DNA from: Spisula solida | Lineage: Eukaryota > Mollusca > Bivalvia > Venerida > Mactridae | Assembly (NCBI GenBank): GCA_947247005.1 | Contig: OX365952.1 | Coordinates: 48,402,722 to 48,466,721 of the forward strand | DNA length: 64,000 nt | Direction: 5' to 3' | Shown here: one piece after another, positions 35,831-46,195 of the stretch | Layout of the letters: each line of letters starts with the position of its first letter | Numbering within the stretch: position 1 is the stretch's first letter | Notes under the pieces: model-generated | The model's input: only the letters and a program-made list of their open reading frames with translations | Database searches by the model: none | What the model was told of the DNA's origin: nothing | Position numbers and translations under genes: made by a program

Positions 35831-36439
35831 TGGCATTGCTAATTTCGCATTTATTATTTCATGTAGGTGTACTGGATGAAATTATTCTAATAAATAAATA
35901 TTCTGTTTCTGTTGTATTTTTATATTATGACTATTTTATTTCTTTAATATACCATTTATCAGTAATACATGTAGTAGCATTAGGGTTATATAATGATAAT
36001 GCATCTCCTTGAGAAGCTGAACGGATAATGCTAAATGAATATAGCTAATGTGGACCATGGGAAAAATTTTCATCTATGAAAATGGGAATCCACTACATTT
36101 AAACCATTTGACTGCATAATTATGATCATGATAGTAATTCTGCAGCTAAAATTGCTTTCAGATAGATACAACTACACGTTTGGCATTTTTCACAAATGGT
36201 TGCCATGGTATCTGCTGTGAATTATGTATTTGGCACTAACAGTAAACATTAGAATGATGCTTAATAAAGGCATTTATATTAGATTGTGATGAATCTCTTG
36301 TTTATTCAGTAAATTCTAACCATAAGGACATCTAGTACCTTAAAAGGAGGTAACAAATATTAATTAATAGGCGCCATCTCAACATTGACCACACATAATG
36401 CACACAGTCACCATAAATTGTCACCCTAGCATTGATAAT
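35831..36439. other. No recognisable feature
   Basis: AT-rich spacer; nothing supported. Confidence 0.4.
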
Positions 36440-36785
36440 TTTGGATTATACAAAGATAGTCCTGTAACTATTTCAGTATCCATAGCAACCACATTTTTAG
36501 TCAGAATAAAAAATATTTATGTGTACATGATATTCTTATAGACTCCTTGCCATATACAAAGTTTCATAAACCTAGCTTGGAAACTGTTTGCGTTATGGCA
36601 GGATCCCAGATTTTGTAGTGTTTTCACTGTTTTCGTATCCATAGCAACCAGAATTAGCAGCAAAATAAAAATCAATTAGATGTGCATAATCTCCTTATTG
36701 GCCCTCACCTACATACCAAGTTTCATAAACCTAGCTTGGAAACTGTTCTAGTTATGTCAGGATCCAGATTTTTGACAGATTGACT
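36440..36785 (+). repeat. Two-unit tandem repeat, 159-bp period
   Basis: GTATCCATAGCAACCA and then GTTTCATAAACCTAGCTTGG followed by aAACTGTT and GGCAGGATCC / GTCAGGATCC recur with a spacing of 159 bp (anchors at 36561 and 36720). The units are diverged. This style of core resembles the short tandem cores of other elements in the window. Confidence 0.75.
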
Positions 36786-37559
36786 GACAGAAGGTAGGGG
36801 CCTAATAAAGCATATATATTCTATGAAGAACTTATGAACCTAATAAAGGGTACAAATCAATAAGAATATGTAGTATTTTGCAATAAAGAAGAATAAGTAA
36901 TGGTACTAGAATGTTTTCCAGCATATTTGACAACTCTGAGCCAATAAACAAACATTTTTTGATATTTTTTCTAAATGGTTGCCATGGCAACAACTGTGAA
37001 TGTCATTTTTTGCAATTAAATTGAAATTAAAATGAAAAGCTACGAACATAGAATGTTTTTGTCATGGGAAAATGCATGTAAATATAACATTTAAAAAATA
37101 ATAGCATATTGCCTTAGAAAGAGGGATAATCAAGAATTTACACAGTACAGATTTTGGGTCATATTTGGTGTTTTCTTAAAAAAAAGTTTCCGGAGTGCCC
37201 AGCGATTTTATTTCATTATATGATAAACCAAGGTTAGGTCTTTCAGAAAATATGCACCACTGTGTCTAGTTTTGCTGCGTTATAAAATTATATTACTTTA
37301 AAAATTGCCGTTTTTAACATTTTTCAAAAAAATGAAATTCTGCGAAAATGCCTACTTTTGTAACAACCATTAAATAGTATTTACTCAATGTAAAATTTGA
37401 CTATAGTTCAATATGTTTACTTGATAATATCTTTATTCAATAATGCAGACTAATTTTTTCTGTATATCTTCAGTTTTCCATCAGGGTTAGTACAAAACTG
37501 GTGTTTTATGGAAAATTTTCTACCTCAATTAACCCGATTTTGACCACAAATTTCAACAT
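36786..37559. other. No recognisable feature
   Basis: AT-rich spacer with a GGTTGCCATGGCAAC word near 36978, a near-palindrome. No gene. Confidence 0.4.
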
Positions 37560-37718
37560 CTGTTACCATGGTAACCGGAAGTGTTAGAAATAAAATGAGC
37601 ATCAATACTTTGTACGTGCATGGATACGACTAAGTCCTGAAAGTTTCAGGAAAATCGGTGACTATGCGTGCCGCAGCCCTTCTTTAAAAATTTGGTTTTC
37701 TCAGAGAACTGCTCTTAA
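37560..37718 (-). repeat. Inner inverted-repeat arm, right
   Basis: Reverse complement of 31779-31936. It is strongest over its outer 33 bp, ending TCTCAGAGAACTGCTCTTAA at 37718. See the left arm. Confidence 0.6.
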
Positions 37719-38124
37719 CACATGAGCATCACATGGCAGCATAGAAAATACCGTTTTTTTCGCCTAGACCTTCGTTATCAATGATCATTTCTTTACTTGT
37801 GATGGCATTTGTATCACCAATGAAAGTAATGAACTCTTTTTTTTCGGGGTTTTGAACAAATACGAGTTATTACCCTTTAACTATCTGGATTCGTCTGGGA
37901 ATTAATTATAACACAACCGTGACTCACTGGAATTTGGAAAAAAACATGTTTTGATGGAGACAGAATACACCTGATTGGTTGAACTTTTAATGCTACCTAA
38001 CAATTGCACGGGGTACCGTATTATACAGCATGTACATTGATTTTTGTAAAATTGATCAATATGAATTAGTTTACTTGGAATGAATACTTGGTGATTTACA
38101 CTAAATTTACCAACCGACCAATGA
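37719..38124. other. No recognisable feature
   Basis: AT-rich spacer between inner and outer right arms. Confidence 0.4.
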
Positions 38125-39002
38125 CTGTATGGTTAACCACTTCGTTCACGTTTGGAAGCCATCTTAGATGCAATTTCGAATCAGTTATCGGGTCAATTGC
38201 TTTTAATTAAAGTTTGAATTAGAGTTTTTACAACATATTGCAGTACTGATAATATTATAATTAGCAATTTTGATTACACTTCATAGTTTTTAATAAAATA
38301 TGCCAATTCGTCAATTATGACGGCCATTGTAGCCGCCATTTTGATTTCAGCCTTCATGGATGTTATCGCAAATAGACTCAAACAATAAATAATGATATAA
38401 ATAAATACGTCAAATACATGTTAAGAACTGTCAATCAGCTAAAATAGCAATTTGTAACTTACTTTTTGCGTCATCAGCATATTTTTTACTGGTTTTGGTC
38501 GCCATCTTGGGTGCCATTTTGAATCAGCTAATGAGTCAATAGTTTCGAAATGAAAGAAAGTTTAATTTTGAATAATAATTACACATTACAGTACTGATAT
38601 AAACAAATAGGATTAAAATAGATGATTTTTAATACAATTTACCAAATTGGGCAATTATAGCGGCCAATGTAGCCGCCATTTTGATTTTAGCTGTCTGGAT
38701 GCCATCTTATATTAACTGAATCAATGATTAATGATAAATATATATTAATACTAATGATTAAAACATTTAAATTACAACTGATGAGCAAAAATAGCAATTT
38801 GTAACTTATTTCATGCACCCCTGGCATTTTTTCCAATTTTAGCGGCCATCTTGGACGCCATCTTGAATTTTTCAAAATGCTCAATGGTGCCAGCTGGGCA
38901 TCATTCAGATTCTTCAATAACAACATATTCCCTAACAGAATACCAAAAAATATTTACTATGCAGTCCAATGCCGGCTCTTTTTCATAATTGACCGGACTA
39001 TA
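38125..39002 (-). repeat. Outer inverted-repeat arm, right
   Basis: Reverse complement of 29117-29990, ending GACCGGACTA at 39002. The sub-units of about 340 bp are visible from CATCTTGG(A/G)(C/T)GCCAT boxes at about 38158, 38503 and 38847. The apparent ORFs at 38687-38926 (minus) and 38877-39086 (plus) are inside or overlap it and are shadows. Confidence 0.85.
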
Positions 39003-39116
39003 TTTACAAGTACTCACAATATGATTTTGAAATTTATTTCCCCTTTTCACTTTGTTTGCATTGTATGTTATAGTTGGCATCAGTAAAATATGTATGGCTT
39101 GTGTTTAATTATATTT

Positions 39117-39725
39117 GAGCCAGTCTCCAGGAAAACCTGCTATAATGACATTATGTAATTACTATATGTAACAAGATTTTGATAAAGCTCTAAAATAAGG
39201 AAAAATACATATCTATTGATTCTATTTTAAGTAATTGACCCATATAGTACTATACCTTAGCTTTAAATTTTCCTATGAATTATGTCGAAAACACATACTT
39301 CGTTGCTATGGTGACCAGTTTCAGAAAAGTACTCTGATTGAGAAAAACGAGGATTTAGTTGTTTAAAACAGAAGTAGCCTTTCTCTGAATGCAAACAATT
39401 TCGATTTTGATACATATTTTGAAAAGTGAAACATAATTATAGAATTTGGTACTATTTTGAACAGTTTATGTCAAGAATTGATCAAATGGTGTAATAATGA
39501 AATACTTATTTCAGTTAAGTCGAAAAACGTTTGAATGACGTTTGCGACGTCACACAAAAATCTCCGAATAGGGACTCTACAAAAACAGCTGTAACTTCCT
39601 TAAAACTCAAGATATTAACATAATTTCTTTTGCAATTTGTTTATTTAACATTATCCTGTAATACTATGGAAAATCTTAAAGTCAATATTTTTGTCAAAAT
39701 AGCAGGTTTTCCTGGAGACTGGCTC
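39117..39725. mobile_element. MITE with perfect 26-bp TIRs
   Basis: GAGCCAGTCTCCAGGAAAAC at 39117 (26 bp to 39142) is the exact inverse of 39700-39725. The interior is about 560 bp, AT-rich and without a frame. Flanks are T/A-rich (ATATTT to the left, ATTTATTTT to the right), so a TSD such as ATTT is possible but ambiguous. Superfamily not assigned. Confidence 0.85.
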
Positions 39726-39789
39726 ATTTATTTTACAAGAGTGGGGTAAATATACATTCATATTTGACAAATGTTATTGTACAGCTATT

Positions 39790-40791
39790 CCTTATGAGAC
39801 AATGGCTGTTTATCATGGTTGTGTCAGGAAATGCTGTGCTGGGTGGTTGTGAGTATCCAATAGGACCATGAATGTCTGTACATTGTAGTTGCCAGAACAC
39901 AGAGTACAATGAATGAGATACAACATAATAGTGCACATCCTATAAGACCATGGATGTGTGTACCTAGTGATTGTGAGTATCCAGTAGTACAGTCTGGTCA
40001 TGGTGTGTGTGAGTACCCTGCAGCACGAGAGATACCTGTAACTTGTAGTATTGAGTACCCTCTAGGACTACAAATGGATGCACCTAGTGACAATGAGTAC
40101 CAAATACGACCAAATACGCATGAACATTAGGACTAGGAATGGATGGGATGACCAAATGGTTATGAGTACCTAATACGACTAGGAGTTTATGTGCAAGGTG
40201 GTCGTGAATACATACATGGACCAGGAATGATTTACCCAGTGTTTATGATTGCCTAAAAATACCAGGAGTGTTCTACGTAGACACTAAGTAGTCAATAGGA
40301 CGAGGAATGGGTGCTCCTAATTGTTGTATGTACTAGTACCCAACAAGACCAATAATGAATGTACCTAGTGACTGTGTTTGGGAGTGCTTAATTTGACCAG
40401 GATACATAACAGGATCCGGAATAGTGGCTATGCATACCAAATACGACCATGAATGTATGTACATGTACCAGTATAAATTATGTTGGTAGTGAGTACCCAA
40501 TTGGACCTATAATAGTTGTGTATTGTAGCTGCAAGAACTTTATCACACTACTTATGCATGTACATGGTGTTTACAAGTACCCACTTAGACTAGGAATGTA
40601 TATATCCAGTGGTTATGAGAACCTAATAAAGTCAGGACTGTCCGTACATTGTGGTTATGATGACGCAATCAGACATAAAAATGACCACACCTAGTTGTTG
40701 TTAGTACCTAATCCGACTGCAATCGTCTGTGCTTGTGGTTTGGAGTATCCAATAGGACCAGGAATGCATTTACATGATAATTGCCGGTACC

Positions 40792-40845
<54 letters not shown>

Positions 40846-41110
40846 TGAAATGTATGTACCTAGTCGATATGAGTATTTAATAAGACCATGATTCATGTAC
40901 ATGAGGTTAGTGATTACCCAATTTGAAAGCAAATGGTCACAGCTGGCGGTTAAGCATGATCACTTCTCAAAAAGAACTGGATTGTCTCTACATGCTGTCA
41001 ATAGGACAAGGAATGGGTTATCCCAATAGTTGTCTGTATTTAATAAGACCAGTAATGTATGTAACTAGTGGTTGAGAGTGCTTAATTTGATCAAGAATGT
41101 CTTTACAAGA
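39790..41110 (+). repeat. Degenerate 42-bp minisatellite array
   Basis: The unit is roughly GTGGTTRTGAGTACC plus YAATAGGACCAGGAATGTATGTACCTA. Spacing between successive TGAGTACC words is 42 (40010 to 40052 to 40094; 40163 to 40205), with indels elsewhere. Because 42 is divisible by 3, a period of 14 residues stays open in places, giving EYP.GP-like and DNEYQI words, which explains the ORFs at 39909-40130, 40449-40694 and 40695-40880. Those frames are broken and I do not call a gene. Confidence 0.8.
40795..40839. repeat. (TA)n microsatellite
   Basis: About 22 uninterrupted TA dinucleotides sit inside the 42-bp minisatellite, where they replace part of one unit. Confidence 0.97.
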
Positions 41111-41129
41111 TGATGTTCAGTATCTATCT

Positions 41130-41860
41130 GGAACAAAAAAAAATAAAAACAAATTATTTTTTCACTTTTGTTTTGTATTAGTGTTGCGTTATCAGGCTAG
41201 GCATTAAATCTATTTCATTTGGTTTCGAATATTTCTAGTTTATCTTTGTGTATTGCAATGATTTTTTCGATGAATATATGTTTGAATGGTTCTATGTTAG
41301 GAATTGTTTTATTGTATTTAGAAGAGCTGATGTAGTATTTTGCTATTGGTTATGTTTTTTTTGCTGTCTTTTTCGTTTTCCATTCCTAGTGTTATTGTTC
41401 TGTAGTTCATTAAATTAACATAAATGTTTTTACTATTCAAATAGTCCTGTACGTTAAGCCAAAAATGTTGGATTGATTGGCATTCCCAAAAGAGATGTCT
41501 TTGTGTTTATGTGTACATCAAACAGAAGTCACACAATCTGGAACTTGTTATTTTGCATTTATAAAGATAATCGTTATTTGGTGTTAATTTCATTAAGAAT
41601 TTATATTGATATTCTTATAGTTTGGTATCTATGGTGCAGATTAATGGTGTTGTAAGTATATTTTTCAATGAGATCGTTTTTTCAGGAAATTCATCTTCCC
41701 ATTTTTTAAATGCTTTGGCATTAATCTTTTTTGTTTTAATTTGTTTTTCATACAATAATCTAACGATTCCTAATATTCGCACTTTTCGGTTTGTATTTTT
41801 CTATGTTTTACCCCAAAAATATCACACTTTGCATAATAACATGGCTTTATTGTTTTGCAG
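41130..41860 (-). pseudogene. L1-like LINE ORF2 C-terminus, decayed
   Basis: On the minus strand, frames around 41735-41220 read KAFKKWEDEFPEKTISLKN, then EYQYKFLMKLTPNNDYLYKC, then RLCDFCLMYT, stop, TQRHLFWECQSIQHFWLNVQ, then LNSKNIYVNLMNYRTITLGM. After a frameshift they read YNKTIPNIEPFKHIFIEKI. The series FQYKFLHR-like, YKCKI, C.FC and H.FWEC is the ORF2 C-terminal Cys-His knuckle region of L1-like elements. Stops and frameshifts show it is dead. The RT core is not present. It is the same domain as in 62880-64000, on the opposite strand. Confidence 0.75.
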
Positions 41861-42426
41861 TCTGAAACTACAATATAATACCTTCGTATAAGAGTAAGAT
41901 TTTATGAAAAAAATCATAAATGACAATGTAGTCCACAGATTCATTTTATAAATTGCTGTTAAAGAAGATGTGAAAATGTAATAACTCGTGTAATATAAGT
42001 TATTATAATTAATTTATCAAAAGTGATATTGATAAAAACTAATCGAGGAACTGGCTAAAGAAGGCTATTTGGATGTACCATATATCTTCTAACTACAGTT
42101 ATAACTCATAATAGAAATTGGCGTACAATTTATAATGCACAAAATTGCAGTCTAAAGCAAATATCAAAGCAAGATGTACATGTATGTATAACATGTCCAT
42201 TTATAGAACATGATACGTAATATCCTTGAGCACACGAAAGGCACAAAATGAAAAGCAATTTCAGAAAGTACTCGTTCTGCATTAAAGTACTCGCCTACTC
42301 CACAAAGGGACGACAAATGGAATTTGTTAACTTGTGCACAAATATCATGCATGGTGACATTTTGAACTTTTGCTCGGTATAAAAAATATATACGCAACGT
42401 TTAATGATGTCGTCTATGACGTTAGG
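41861..42426. other. No recognisable feature
   Basis: AT-rich. The minus ORF at 42164-42397 is unrecognised. Confidence 0.4.
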
Positions 42427-43448
42427 CACCTAACTCGTATTTTTAAGATACGTAGTTAGAAGACGTGTTCAGTCAGCACCTAACTCGTATTTGTTTTAGA
42501 TACGTAGTTAGCAGGCGCGTTCAGTCAGCACCTAACTCGTATTTGTTTTAGATACGTAGTTAGAAGACGCGTTCAGTCAGCACCTAACTCGTATTTGTTT
42601 TAGATACGTAGTTAGAAGACGCGTTCAGTCAGCACCTAACTCGTATTTGTTTTAGATACGTAGTTAGCAGGCGTGTTCAGTCAGCACCTAACTCGTATTT
42701 GTTTTAGATACGTAGTTAGCAGGCGCATTCAGTCAGCACCTAACTCGTATTTGTTGTAGATACGTAGTTAGCAGGCGCATTCAGTCAGCACCTAACTGGT
42801 ATTTGTTTTAGATACGTAGTTAGCAGGCGCATTCAGTCAGCACCTAACTCGTATTTGTTTTAGATACGTAGTTAGAAGACGTGTTCAGTCAGCACCTAAC
42901 TCGTATTTGTTTTAGATACGTAGTTAGAAGACGTGTTCAGTCAGCACCTAACTCGTATTTGTTTTAGATACGTAGTTAGAAGACGCGTTCAGTCAGCACC
43001 TAACTCGTATTTTTTAAGATACTGAGTTAGGAAACGTGTTCAGTCGGCACCAAACTCGTATTTGTTTTAGATACGTAGTTAGAAGGTGCGTTCAGTCAGC
43101 ACCTAACTCGTATTTGTTTTAGATACGTAGTCAGCAGGCGCGTTCAGTCAGCACCTAACTCGTATTTGTTTTAGATACGTAGTTAGCAGGCGCGTTCAGT
43201 CAGCACCTAACTCGTATTTTATTTTTTAAGATACTTAGTTAGGAGACGCGTTCAGTCAGCACCTACTCGTCGTTTTTAGATACGTAGTTAGGAGGCGTGT
43301 TTAGTCTGCACTTAACTCGTGTTTGTTAAGATACTAAGTTAGGAGACGGGTTCAGTCAGCACATAACACGTATTTTATTTTTTAAGTTTCGTAGATAGAA
43401 GACGCGTTTAGTCAGCACCTAACTCGTGTTTGTTAAGATACGTAGTTA
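42427..43448. repeat. 52-bp minisatellite of hairpin-forming units, about 20 units
   Basis: The unit is CACCTAACTCGTATTTGTTT followed by TAGATACGTAGTTAGAAGAC and GCGTTCAGTCAG, 52 bp long (for example 42481 to 42533). Each unit has an internal inverted repeat, CTAACT-CGTAT and ATACG-t-AGTTAG, around a 9-base loop. Central units are nearly identical, and units beyond about 43200 diverge in length and sequence, as expected at array edges. The array stops at 43448 and resumes at 46130 after a LINE insertion. It contains no coding frame. Confidence 0.95.
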
Positions 43449-43898
43449 ATAGATAATAATAATAATAACGACTTTATTTTAAGAGGCGACACAGTTGGAC
43501 AAGCCCATGCTTCCCTGTGAGCCTCTATACAAAAACATGTGTACAGAAATCGTATGACATAAACAATAAACAGTCAGTACAACAACAAAATATAACAATA
43601 TTATAGGTCGATTTTTCAACCTGGCGCAGGTACTTCGCCATTCAATATGTATTACGTTGGCCACTGAAGTGGAAACAGGTATAATTGTTTAATGTACAGC
43701 AATAATTTTCATATGAGTCATTTACAATTGACAATTAGGGTTCGGACACCTACCCGTAAGTGAAATAGGCAAGATGACTTCCGACAGGTAATAAAAATCA
43801 AACTAAAGTCTACATAAAAATGCAACATGGTATCAAAAATATAACGTTACATAGTCAAATTATTCACAAAATCTCAGAATACATTTACATTAGGTTTG

Positions 43899-45117
43899 TC
43901 AATCAGAGTAGAACCATGATAGGTAATACCTTTTGAAGTTATAAGAGAATTTGACTGGCGAATATTTAATGGTATATTGTTCCATATAAGCTAATGATTT
44001 TCTACAAAATTCAAGACGTGGTTTTGGTACATATAGTGTGTTGTTAGAGTGTGATCTTAAAGATTTGTTGTCTGATTCTTTAAACAGGTTTGACATGTAT
44101 TCTGGAAAGATGTTGTTAAGAGATTTATATACCAAAATTGCCTTTTTGTAGATGATGCGGTCATGAAATTTCATCCATTTTAATTCTTGAAATATATTGT
44201 GAGAAGGTGCGTCGTAGGGTTTGTTCAAAATTATTCGTGCTGCTCTTTTCTGGAATTTGTATAGTTTTCAGTCAATGCGTCACTACAGTTACCCCATATT
44301 ATGCAGCAGTAATCAAGATGTGGCAAAATGTAGGCTTTGAAAAATATTTAACTCGTATGTGTAGAAAGAAATTGCTTTATTCTTAAAAGCAGGTATAGTA
44401 GCGAATTACATTATTTAAGAATGTGTTCAATCTGAGTGTTCCAGCTTAGCTTGTGATCAACATAGACTCCTAATATTTTTTCAACTGCAGTAAAGTCAAT
44501 ACTTTGATCATGAAGCAGAAGTGTATGGTCATCATTTAAGGAATGTCTGTAAATATTGTTTGAGAGAGAGATCACCATTGCTTTAGTCTTTTTAGGATTT
44601 GGTATCATTGAGTTTCTCTGACACCAATCATTGACTGTATTCAGACTAATGTGTAGGGTTTCATGAACAGTATGTAAGGATGGCCAAACTGCAGTGATAG
44701 TTGTATCATTTGCAAACATGTGTGTAGAAGAATTTTGTAAGTGCAATGGCAAATCATTAATGTAAAGAATGAATAGTATGGGTCCAAGGACGGAGCCTTT
44801 GGGAACGTCTGATGTTATTTTAAGTGAAAATGATAACTTTCCTTATATAGACACTTGTTGGCTACGTTCAGACAGACATGACTTAAACCAGTTCTGAGAA
44901 CAATGGGAAATATTGTATTCTACCATTTTTTCAAGTAAAAGAGAGTGGTTAAACAGATCAAATGCCTCAGTAAGATCTAGAAAGACCTCCCAACAAGGTG
45001 GTTAATGTTAATAGCATCAATCCACGAGTCTACAACAGAAGTGAGAGCAGTATCACAGGAGTGATTAGTACGGAAGCCGGATTGGGTTTTATGAATAAGT
45101 GAGTGGCTTTCAAGGTA
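43899..45117 (-). pseudogene. LINE reverse transcriptase, C-terminal two thirds, frameshifted
   Basis: Reading the minus strand from about 45060: SCDTALTSVVDSWIDAINI, then VFLDLTEAFDLFNHSLLLEK, then SDVPKGSVLGPILFILYIND, then HMFANDTTITAVW in the frame 44411-44752, NPKKTKAMVIS, EKILGVYVDHKLSW, then ILPHLDYCCIIWG and finally FQELKWMKFHDRIIYKKAIL in 43899-44228. The catalytic box is FANDT where the family has (Y/F)ADD, so the first of the paired aspartates is replaced by Asn; VPQGS is VPKGS. At least three frameshifts or stops lie between the pieces. Inactive. Confidence 0.88.
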
Positions 45118-45699
45118 TTATTTTAACGTGTCACTAACATGTTTTTCTAGGAGGTTAGATAGTACTGGAAGAATAGATATGGGACGATAATTGTTTGGAT
45201 CAGATTTGGATCCCTTCTTATAAAATTGGAATAACTTAAGCTGTCGAAAAAGGTTGAAGTTATTTAATTGAAACTCACTATCATTTAATTGATTGTTTAA
45301 AAATGTTTCAGAAATACATAATACATCAATTTCGTCATGTTCATTAACTAAAATCTTCATTTGGTCAAATTTAGGGAATAAATAATGAATATTAAGATGA
45401 AAAAATTTGAGTCCTTGTTTCTTGAAATATTTTCTTGCTGTCATATCATCGTTATTTACTGCAGAAGAATTACTTTCAGCACTTAATAAATCACTGTCAT
45501 TACATATAAGGGTAGTCTCTAGAAGATCTAAATGATTTTCTAACAGGTTTCGATGTTGCAAATGGTTTTCTACTTCAAGTATTGTTCTTTGGGTATCAGC
45601 AGTATGTATGGATGGATCATCATTCAGGGTGTTATCTAGTATCTGGCTTTGTTGTGGTGTCTTGGATATCGTTGATTGTTGTTCCAATTTGCGTCCCAT
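45118..45699 (-). pseudogene. LINE ORF2 N-terminus: endonuclease start fused to RT by deletion
   Basis: This is a 193-codon open frame. Residues about 95-150 (GLKFFHLNIHYLFPKFDQM, IDVLCISETFLNNQL, FQLNNFNLFRQ) are the beginning of the APE-type endonuclease, including the N-site and the catalytic glutamate of SETFL. The next residues, FYKKGSKSDPNNYRPISILP and LSNLLEKHVSDTLK, are the opening of the RT domain. In intact CR1 elements these are separated by well over a hundred residues of endonuclease plus a linker. The join is in frame, so a deletion of more than a kilobase (estimate from family layout) fused the two without a stop. Residues 1-90 are low-complexity linker between ORF1 and the endonuclease. 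Confidence 0.8.
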
Positions 45700-46129
45700 T
45701 CCTGACGAAAATTAGCAGTAGACGTAGTCATGTTTGTGGTTGGTATTCCATGAACTTTGTGAATGACTGTTTTGAACTGGTCAGTCAGTACAGCTGCTCC
45801 TGTTTGTGTCAGATGGACTTCATCTCGGAACAACGTCAGATCAGAGGATGTTTTGTTAAACATAAAGTGACTTGTGTTGTCTATAAAGATTGATTTACTT
45901 TCTGTACAGTAAGTTTGAAGTAAGTTATTTAAAGTTAATATGTTTGCGGATGACAATCTGTCGTATTTCTTTGGTAGGACTGAAGATATGATGATGTTTG
46001 CCTTGCTGTTTTGATGTTTAACCGATGACATTACTTTCTTAAATTGTTGCAGAATGTCTTTTGGTTCGTCAGCATTTGATATGTTGTTTATTCCTGCATG
46101 TTTGACAACAGAGTCAAACTTACTTATGT
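45636..46129 (-). pseudogene. CR1-type ORF1 remnant with SGNH esterase signature
   Basis: The minus strand from about 46129 reads KFDSVVKHAGINNISNADE, where HAGINN corresponds to the SGNH block III (normally G-x-N-D). The open frame 45636-46031 follows with NIIISSVLPKKYD and then LFRDEVHLTQTGAAVLTDQF, matching block V (D..H.). SGNH-esterase ORF1s are known in CR1-group LINEs. The catalytic Ser block I lies beyond the truncation and is missing, and the block III aspartate is Asn here. The frame ends at 45636 and overlaps the next frame by about 64 bases. Confidence 0.65.
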
Positions 46130-46195
46130 GACGCTATCAGTCAGCACCAAACTAGTATTTTTTAAGATTATACGTAGTTAGGAGCCGTGTTCAGT
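46130..46195. repeat. Continuation of the 52-bp minisatellite beyond the LINE
   Basis: CAGTCAGCACCAAACTAGTA then ACGTAGTTAGGAGCCGTGTT and CAGTCAT represent a little over one degenerate unit, the far edge of the array at 42427-43448. Confidence 0.9.

Larger units (their letters stand above)
43449..46129 (-). mobile_element. CR1-type LINE inserted into the 52-bp minisatellite
   Basis: This minus-strand element runs from an ORF1 remnant at its upstream end (about 46129) through an endonuclease fragment, RT and 3' UTR to an (ATT)n tail at 43452-43470. It is bracketed by minisatellite units on both sides: left flank ends ACGTAGTTA, and right flank resumes GACGCTATCAGTCAGC. The inserted point falls within the hairpin's 3' side. 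The element is truncated inside ORF1 and has an internal deletion (see the pseudogene entries). I could not define a clean target duplication; about 3 bases of the unit seem missing at the junction. Confidence 0.9.

Noticed and set aside
42427..43448. Regularly spaced repeats suggesting a CRISPR-like array
   Set aside because: Repeat units are contiguous 52-bp tandem copies with no unique spacers, in a eukaryotic context; it is a minisatellite.
45582..45893. 103-codon plus-strand ORF
   Set aside because: Antisense shadow of the LINE ORF1/ORF2 remnants.
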